DNA of 64,000 nucleotides from the NCBI RefSeq assembly GCF_042477335.2, contig NC_091255.1, positions 15,044,501 to 15,108,500 of the forward strand, read 5' to 3'. Positions 57,831 to 64,000 of the stretch are shown in pieces; the stretch's first letter is position 1, and each line of letters opens with the position of its first letter. The DNA is from Ovis canadensis (lineage: Eukaryota; Chordata; Mammalia; Artiodactyla; Bovidae). Below the pieces are notes generated by a model. That model was not told where the DNA came from. It was given only the letters and a program-made list of their open reading frames with translations, and did not search any database. The translations under genes and the position numbers were made by a program.

Positions 57831-58122
57831 TAGGAGGTTTTCTTAGGAACGGTGAGATTCAAATCATGAGATTTACCGAGTAGATGAAGATGAAATTTTG
57901 AATGATCCTGAATAATAGAGGCGACTCAGATTTCTGATGATGAGTGAGGCAAATCAGGATGTTAAGGCATGATGAAACTGGTCCTAATAATCTCTTAGAG
58001 GAAACTGGCAATCAGTTTCAGGGCTATTATACTGAACATGTCATTGGATGAAGTCTTTCTGGCAAGTGTTTTTTCAGGAGGTTCATGCTAAAGAGATCAG
58101 TTATTAATGACTGCTTCTCAAC

Positions 58123-58326
58123 GATTCCCTGGTGGCTAAGACAGTAAGGAATCTGCCTGCAATAGGTTTGATCCCTGGGTTGGGAAGATCCCCTGGAGAG
58201 GGGAATGGCTGTCCACTCCAGTATCCTTGTCTGGAGAATTCCATAGATAGAAGAGCCTGGTAACTTACAGTCCGCGGGGTTGCAAAGAATCAGACATGAT
58301 TGAGGAACTAACACTTTCACTTTCTC
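58123..58326 (+). mobile_element. Bov-tA SINE
   Basis: Sense monomer with a short deletion in the head (before 'aggtttgatccctgggttgg'), A unit and tail 'gaggaactaacactttcact'. Confidence 0.9.
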
Positions 58327-59189
58327 AGGACATCACTGGGTAGTATGGCTAAGTGAGGTGATTGAAGGTGCAAAGATAGAGGACCAGCAGACTGAAGCTC
58401 CAGTTCCAGTCCAATTCTAGCTATACCAGCCTCTTCCCCAGCTGGAAACTGGAGAGCCATTATTGTTCTTAGTTCTTCCAGCAAAGCCCCACCTCATTTC
58501 CCTTTAATTCCATTCTAAAAACCCATTTCCAAACTCTTTAACTTCTTTCTTGACACAACCAGTGTCTTCTTCTTCACCGCAAAGCCACCACTAATGAGTA
58601 ATTTGAATCAGCTGATGTCAGAATGACTTAATTGTGTCAGGATCCTTGATAGTGTTAGGACCCATTGAAACCCCTAATGAAAGACATTTTATTGTTGTTG
58701 TTGTTATTGTTAAGAAGGAAATGCAAAGAAACTCCTCTTTTTATGGGAAATATGAAAGCTTCGTGGATTGAGGAATTCAATAAATAATGACAGGGGGGAT
58801 TGAGGACAAGTCAACTTTTCAAAAGGATAAAGTATATAGTTTCCAAAACATTCATTTCTGGGTATAGGCTGAAGACAAATATCTTTTGCTTGTAATTTGT
58901 TTTAGCAAAATTCCAGGATTTAATTATTAGTTTGGTGAATGACCACACCAGACCATTTAGTGTAACATGACAGACACTGAAGAGAGTAGTCAGTAATTTG
59001 AAACAGTAACCATGTGTTTTGTCTGAAAAATTAATACCTGTAGCATGATTGGAATGGCATGATGCCACCAATCAAATGTAGAAAAAAAAACTTCATGGTA
59101 TTAATAAAGGCAGCTACTGTTCTGGCTCATGGCAAACATAATAGATGCTTTTTGTTAACTATTTTCAACATGCCATTGCTACAGAGGCA
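58327..59189. other. Unique sequence, no gene seen
   Basis: Contains a (TTG)n-like tract near 58692-58708 and AT-rich DNA; a weak MIR 3' scrap may lie at 59125-59180. Confidence 0.4.
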
Positions 59190-59420
59190 TTATCTCATTT
59201 CATCTTCGTGACCACTATTTGAGCTAGATAACAACCAAAGGAGTTAATGTTTGCAGAACACCTACTCTGCTCCACAAATTTTTACATGTCTTGTCTCACT
59301 CAAGCCTCATAATATTATTTCTGTGTTAAAGGTGAAAAAAAAGAGGATCGGAAAGTCTAACTAATATCAACCAAAAATAAAGAAGGCAAGATTTAAACTG
59401 ATGTTTGTGTAACTCTGTTG
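59190..59420 (-). mobile_element. MIR SINE
   Basis: 'gcagaacacctactctgctc', 'ttgtctcactcaagcctcat' and 'aataaagaaggcaagattta' fit antisense MIR; heavily decayed. Confidence 0.55.
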
Positions 59421-60673
59421 TTCATATGCTTAACAGCTATTCTTAAACAAGATAGTAAAACCTAACATTCTGACTGAGTTTGAGGAAGCAGAAGATTATG
59501 CACTGGATATGGTGAAAATTTAAATTCCACATGTTTGAAAAAATTTAGTTCCATTACATCATGTTTAAGATAAACAGAGCCTCCTCCTACTGGACTGATC
59601 AATAGAGGTACTCAAGGATTTATTTTACTGATTAGCAAAATGGACTTTTAACTGTGTAGATAGTTTTAAAGAGCTTGAAAATAGCTTAGAAATAGAGCAA
59701 TAACTACAGGAAAATTACAGAATTTTTATGACAGACCCTGCAATATGGACATTAAGGCATTAGACACTATTATGCTGCCTGCTCAAAAACAATTCATCAC
59801 ACCTTTCTCCTTTGTTAACAGTTGAACTATGCACTCTCGTCTTCACCTGCAGGTCAAATCCTGCAGGTGAAGTGAGCTCAAGTCCCACCTAAGGGCTGAA
59901 AATCATGATGAAGCTAAGCCAGAAATAGTGATGCAACCCTCTTGTCTGCAGATGGCTTGGACATGGACATAGAGCACAATCCTCGCCAATCATGAATAAC
60001 AGGTTGCGCAGGAATTTCTGGGAAGGGTTTTGTCCTTTGTTGGCTTAGGAAGGCACATAGGAAGGATGTTATTCTCTTCTCCACTGGTCTGTGGAAGATG
60101 CCTAGAACTGCTTCAACTTTATGATAATGAGGGGAGTTGGGCAAGCACCAAAGATGACAGAGAGAAAAATAGGGAAATAAATACTAGGGTCAGGATGATT
60201 TCAAGCTATTAACTCGCTGACCCCACTTGCCCTACCTCAGAACTTTTTGCTCTGTGAGATAAGACATCTTCTGTGTCAAGTCAGGTAAATCAGGGTCTTT
60301 TGCCATCTACAGCTCAAAGCTTCTTAACCAATAGATTTATCACCCCTATCATGCTGAGAAGGAAAATGGAGCTCAAGAAAACTAAGTCCTTTCATGAGTT
60401 CACATCCAGTAAATATGGAGCAGGATTCCTATCTATGTCTGCAGGATCTCAGAGCCCATAGTTCACTGTAACAAACCAGCTCTCATTCTTCCTTCTGTAG
60501 CCTCCATTTGTGTTGCAAAATCCCTTTATTACGAGGACAATCGAGGACTGAATGTCTGCATCCACAAATGCAGAAGGGAACACAGTGATGAGTAAGGGGT
60601 CTTTTCCAGGCACTTTATGACACTTTCCTGGCATACATACACAGAAAACTTCCAATTCTTTTCTTCAGAGCTA
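59421..60673. other. Unique sequence, no gene seen
   Basis: Non-repetitive; a small palindrome 'cacctgcaggtcaaatcctgcaggtg' core lies at about 59846-59870 (cacctgcag ... ctgcaggtg). Frames of 60-76 codons have no domains. Confidence 0.4.
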
Positions 60674-60685
60674 GAGATTAAAATG

Positions 60686-60882
60686 AAAGTGAAAGTGTTA
60701 GCCTTTTAGTCATGTCCCGCTCTTTGTAATCTCATGGACTGTGGGCTTCCAGGCTCCTCTGTCCATGAAATTCTCTAGGCAGGATACTGGAGCTGGTAGC
60801 CATTCCGTTCTCCAGGGGATCTTCGTGACCCAGGGGTCAAACCTGCATCTCCTGCATTGCAGGAAGATTCTTTACCATCTGC
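60686..60882 (-). mobile_element. Bov-tA SINE, left arm of an inverted pair
   Basis: Antisense: tail 'gaaagtgaaagtgttagcc', A unit and head up to 'gattctttaccatctg', where it stops short of the 5' end. The next base begins a sense A unit. Confidence 0.9.
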
Positions 60883-60883
60883 C

Positions 60884-61019
60884 CTGGAGAAAGGCATGGC
60901 AACTAACTCCAGTATCCTTGCCTGAAGCATTCCACGGACAGAGGAGCCTGGTGGGCTAAAGTCCATGGGCTCCCAAAGAGTTAGATATAACTGAGGGACT
61001 AACATTTTCACCTTTTTCG
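60884..61019 (+). mobile_element. Bov SINE A unit, right arm of an inverted pair
   Basis: Sense A unit and tail ('ggagaaaggcatggcaacta' ... 'ctgagggactaacattttca'). One 12-bp duplication, gagattaaaatg, flanks the whole pair at 60674-60685 and 61020-61031. Confidence 0.88.
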
Positions 61020-61031
61020 GAGATTAAAATG

Positions 61032-61530
61032 CCTTGATGACCTGCCATTACTTATAGGATAAACTCAAGATTTTTTTAACAGTGTCTATAAAGAACTATC
61101 AATCTGGTCTCTGCTTTCCTATTTTGCTTCTTGTTTTGCTTCTCAGACAATGTCATCATGGAGGACCCAATACAAGCCCTTCTTCACTTCTCTGAGTATG
61201 TTTTCCTTCCAGCTTCAGAGCATCTACAAGTTCTCTTCCCTCAGCTGTGACTCTCATGCATGCTCCTCTTTCCTGGGATATTTCTTTCTTGTCCTCAGGT
61301 CATAGCTTGATGTCACTTCCTCTCCTACTTTAAATCTTCTAATTCTTTTTTAAACTCTCTCTTTATCACATTGGTACCTACTAATATCTCCATATTCATG
61401 CTTTAACATCTGTTTTCCACAGGAAATTGAAAGTTTAGATGGCAGCGACTATGTCAGTCCTGTTTATCACTATTTATTGACTCCTAGCCTAGGAGATTGA
61501 ATTTAAGAAGGCTCCATAAATATTTGTTGA
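61032..61530 (+). mobile_element. L2 LINE 3' end
   Basis: Sense L2: 'ttataggataaactcaagat', 'atcaatctggtctctgcttt', 'catagcttgatgtcacttcc' and the terminal 'aaatatttgttgaatgaatg'. Confidence 0.8.
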
Positions 61531-61909
61531 ATGAATGAATGGATGATGAATGAGGAAAATTCTTCACTGTTTGAATACTGTGTATTGATCATGGCTTGCT
61601 TGAATGGAAGTCTAAGAAAAGCACTTACTTGTGCATTTCTTCACACTTTGAATGTGGTCTATTCTTATAGCTTTTCTGCCATGACCTTGTTTCTAACCGT
61701 GATGATATTTTCCTTGCACTTATGCAATTCCCACCTTCCTAAGCACCTCATTTTCAGTTATGCATCTATGCTTACAGCCCCCACTGTACACACAAATCTC
61801 TTCTCCACATGACAGCCAAAGTGATGTTCTTAAGCTATAGCCACATCACATCACTTCCTCACTTTTTTTTGCTTTATTTTGCAAGTAGAATAAGATCCAG
61901 TGTCCTTCG

Positions 61910-62117
61910 AAGTGGAAGTTTTAGTCACTTAGACGTGTCTGACTCTTTGCTGTGCCATGGACTGTAGCCCACCAAGATCCTGTGTCAATGGAATTCTCCA
62001 GGCAAGAGTGCTGGAATGGGTAACCATTCCTTCCTCAAGGGGATCTTTCCAAATTAGGGCTCAAACCCAGGTCTCTTGCATTGCAGACAGTTTCTTTACC
62101 ATCTGAGTTACCAGGCC
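61910..62117 (-). mobile_element. Bov-tA SINE inserted in L2
   Basis: Antisense monomer: 'ttagtcacttagacgtgtct' to 'catctgagttaccaggccc'. Confidence 0.88.
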
Positions 62118-62145
62118 CTAGATGACTGACTACACCTGTCTCTCA

Positions 62146-63274
62146 TATTGACTACATTAATGCTTTTCACTGTGTGGATCACAACAAACTATGGAAAATT
62201 GTTCAAGAGATAACAATACCAGACCACATTACCTGTCTCCTCAGGAGCCTGGAACAGGTCAAGCAACAGTTAGAACTGGGCATGAAACAATGGACTGGTT
62301 CAAAATTGGGAAAGGACTACTGCAAGGCTGTATATTGTCACCCTGCTTATTTAACTTCTATGCAGAGTACATCATGCAAAATATGGGCTGGAAGAAGCAC
62401 AAGCTGGAATCAAGATTGCCAGGAGAAATACCAATAACCTCAGATATGCAGATGACACCACCCTTATGGCAGACAGTGAAGAGGAGCTAAAGGGCCTCTT
62501 GATGAAAGTGAAAGAGGGAAGTGAAAAAACTGGCTTAAACTCAACATTCAGAAAACAAAGATCATGGCATCTGGTCCCATCAATTCATGGCAAACGGGAA
62601 GCAATGGAAATAGTGACAGACTTTATTTTACTGGGCTCCAAAAGTATGGTGGATGGTGACTGCTGCCATGAAATTAAAAGACACTTGCTCCTTGGAAGAA
62701 GAACTATGACAAACATACACAGGGTATTAAAAAGCAGAGACATTACTTTGCTGACAAAGATCTGACTCCTACTGACAAGTGGGAGTACTTGTCAGTACTA
62801 CAAGCTACGGTTTTCCCATAAAACCATATGGCTTTTGTTTTTTCCAGTAGTCATATATGGATGTAAGAGTCAGACTATAAAGAAGGCTGAGCGCCAGAGA
62901 GTTGATGCTTTCAAACTGCGGTGTTGGAGAAGACTCTCGAGAGTCCCTTGCACTGCAAGGAGATCAAACCAGTCAATGCTAAAGGAAATTAATCCTGAAT
63001 ATTCATGGGAATATCTGATACTGAAGCGGAAGCTCCAGTACTTTGGCCACCTGATGAGAAGAGCTGACTCATTAGCAAAGACCCTGATGTTGGGAAAGAT
63101 TGAAGACAAAAGGAGAGGGGATGACAGAGGACGAGATGATTGAATGGCATCACCAACTCAACAGACATGAGTTTGAGCAAGCTCCTGGAGATGGTGAAGG
63201 ACACGGAAGCCTGACGTGCTGCAGTCCATAGGGTCACAAAGAGTCAGACACAACTGAGCATCTGAATAACAACA
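62146..63274 (+). mobile_element. BovB LINE, RT to 3' end, inserted in L2
   Basis: Sense copy. RT palm text 'cactgtgtggatcacaacaa' (CVDHNK), 'tgtcaccctgcttatttaac' (SPCLF) and 'agatatgcagatgacaccac' (RYADDTT, catalytic box intact) is present, but frames are broken (62174-62490, 62466-62765, 62835-63143 lie in different phases). The last frame reads VIYGCKSQTIKKAE and ILKRKLQYFGHLMRRADSLAKTLMLG. About 56 extra bases occur at 62763-62835. Confidence 0.92.
62770..62823. repeat. Two adjacent palindromes inside BovB
   Basis: tactgacaagt (62770-62780) and acttgtcagta (62787-62797) are perfect complements around a 6-base loop. Just after, ggtttt-cccat-aaaacc (about 62809-62825) forms a second small hairpin. 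Neither exists in the other BovB copies. Confidence 0.88.
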
Positions 63275-63526
63275 AATCTCCTATATGTCATCTCTCACTA
63301 GTTTCTCCTTGAGTCACCATATTTTGACCATTCTGGCCTCTTTCTGCTCCTCAAACACACTCATAGGTCTTTTTGCTCCTGGTCCTCCACCTCAGATCTT
63401 TGCATGGCTGCCTAATTATCAGTAGAGGCCATCTCCCAGAGTCCATAACTAAAGTATCCCTCACACCTTACAATCTCTGTCCCATTACTCTATTTTATTT
63501 TCTTTTTTTCTCCCATCACTCTCTGA

Positions 63527-63543
63527 GTTTATATATATATATA
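63527..63543. repeat. (TA)n microsatellite
   Basis: About eight alternating TA units between the L2 remnant and the last BovB. Confidence 0.85.
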
Positions 63544-63548
63544 GTATG

Positions 63549-64000
63549 TCTCTAGTCAAGGCTATGATTTTTCCAGTGGTCATGTATGGATGTGAGAATT
63601 GGACTGTGAAGAAAGCTGAGCACCGAAGAATTGATGCTTTTGAACTGTGGTGTTGGAGAAGACTCTTGAGAGTCCCTTAGACTGCAAGGAGATCCAACCA
63701 GTCCATTCTGAAGGAGATCAGCCCTGGGATTTCTTTGGAGGGAATGATGCTGAAGCTGAAACTCCAGTACTTTGGCCACCTCATGTGAAGAGTTGACTCA
63801 TTGGGAAAGACTCTGATGCTGGGAGGGATTAGGGGCAGGAGGAAAAGGGGACAACAGAGGATGTGATGGCTGGATGGCATCACTCACTTGATGGACGTGA
63901 GTTTGACTGAACTCCGGGAGTTGGTGATGGACAGGGAGGCCTGGTGTGCTGCAATTCATGGGGTCACAAAGAGTCGGACACGACTGAGCAAATGAACTGA
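63549..64000 (+). mobile_element. BovB LINE 3' end, running to the window edge
   Basis: Sense BovB, 5'-truncated. It begins at 'ctctagtcaaggctatgatt' (LVKAM codons) and continues to the 3' tail at the edge ('gagcaaatgaactga'). It is very similar to 26885-27401, which suggests related young copies. The right-hand duplication cannot be seen. Confidence 0.93.

Larger units (their letters stand above)
61785..63535 (+). mobile_element. L2 LINE split by later insertions
   Basis: L2 pieces lie at about 61785-61909 ('acagccaaagtgatgttctt', 'agatccagtgtccttc'), 62118-62145 and 63275-63535 ('gaccattctggcctctttct', 'cagatctttgcatggctgcc'). They are in consensus order, and the gaps are a Bov-tA SINE and a BovB. 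Confidence 0.7.

Noticed and set aside
1-64000. Bacterial-type operon, CRISPR array, phage or plasmid system
   Set aside because: No spaced direct-repeat array, no ribosome-binding-site-led gene strings and uniformly ruminant repeats; the window is vertebrate nuclear DNA.

Overview
The window looks like intergenic (or deep intronic) nuclear DNA of a ruminant, most likely a bovid. The diagnosis rests on its repeats: about a dozen copies of the BovB (RTE-type) LINE, many tRNA-Glu-derived Bov-tA SINEs and Bov-A2 dimers, and ruminant L1 3' ends carrying the 'tatggcaaaaccaatacagt' signature. Older mammalian repeats (MIR, L2, MER20, old L1) lie between them. I could not tell cattle, buffalo, sheep or goat apart. 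I found no convincing host protein-coding exon, RNA gene, CpG-island promoter, CRISPR array or prokaryotic gene. Every long open frame I could explain is a retrotransposon remnant, a repeat artefact or chance. Coordinates of old repeats are estimates by eye (about +/-20 bp).

Layout. 1-2630: a minus-strand BovB 5' half (endonuclease domain) split by a class II endogenous retroviral solo LTR (62-1356). 2755-6115: a TC microsatellite, Bov-tA copies, an imperfect tandem duplication, a 27-bp minisatellite, MIR and L2. 6234-7338: a minus BovB with a short segment inverted in place. 7592-11791: SINEs and mostly unique DNA. 11792-13822: the longest BovB copy (minus), retaining the RT motif YADD. 14453-19465: SINEs, L1 tails and a triple nest (old L1, younger L1, Bov-tA). 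19466-26033: mostly unique sequence, with BovB fragments, one of which carries a 94-bp L1 tail flanked by a perfect 16-bp duplication. 26885-33325: BovB, L2, old L1M, ruminant L1 ends and a young Bov-A2. 33326-43919: the most repeat-poor part (MIR, L2, MER20, a few SINEs). 43920-47925: two BovB copies in inverted orientation around L1 and SINEs. 48005-51970: an LTR-like segment, a pair of 159-bp direct repeats and L1 tails. 52115-55030: L2 remnants. 55333-57119: a 5'-truncated ruminant L1 with its own target-site duplication and a nested Bov-A2. 57137-61530: mostly old sequence plus an inverted SINE pair within one duplication. 61785-64000: an L2 split by a SINE and a BovB, then a last BovB running to the edge.

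How the parts work together. BovB encodes an APE-type endonuclease and a reverse transcriptase. The Bov SINEs end in the same short 3' motif as BovB ('gagtcggacacgactgag'), which fits their known use of BovB enzymes in trans. L1 is a second, independent retrotransposition system. No copy here is intact: all BovB and L1 frames are truncated, frameshifted or stopped. I did not find a previously undescribed functional system. The most unusual signals are small rearrangements inside repeats (a micro-inversion, palindromic insertions, an inverted SINE pair, dispersed direct repeats) that look like template-switch products.
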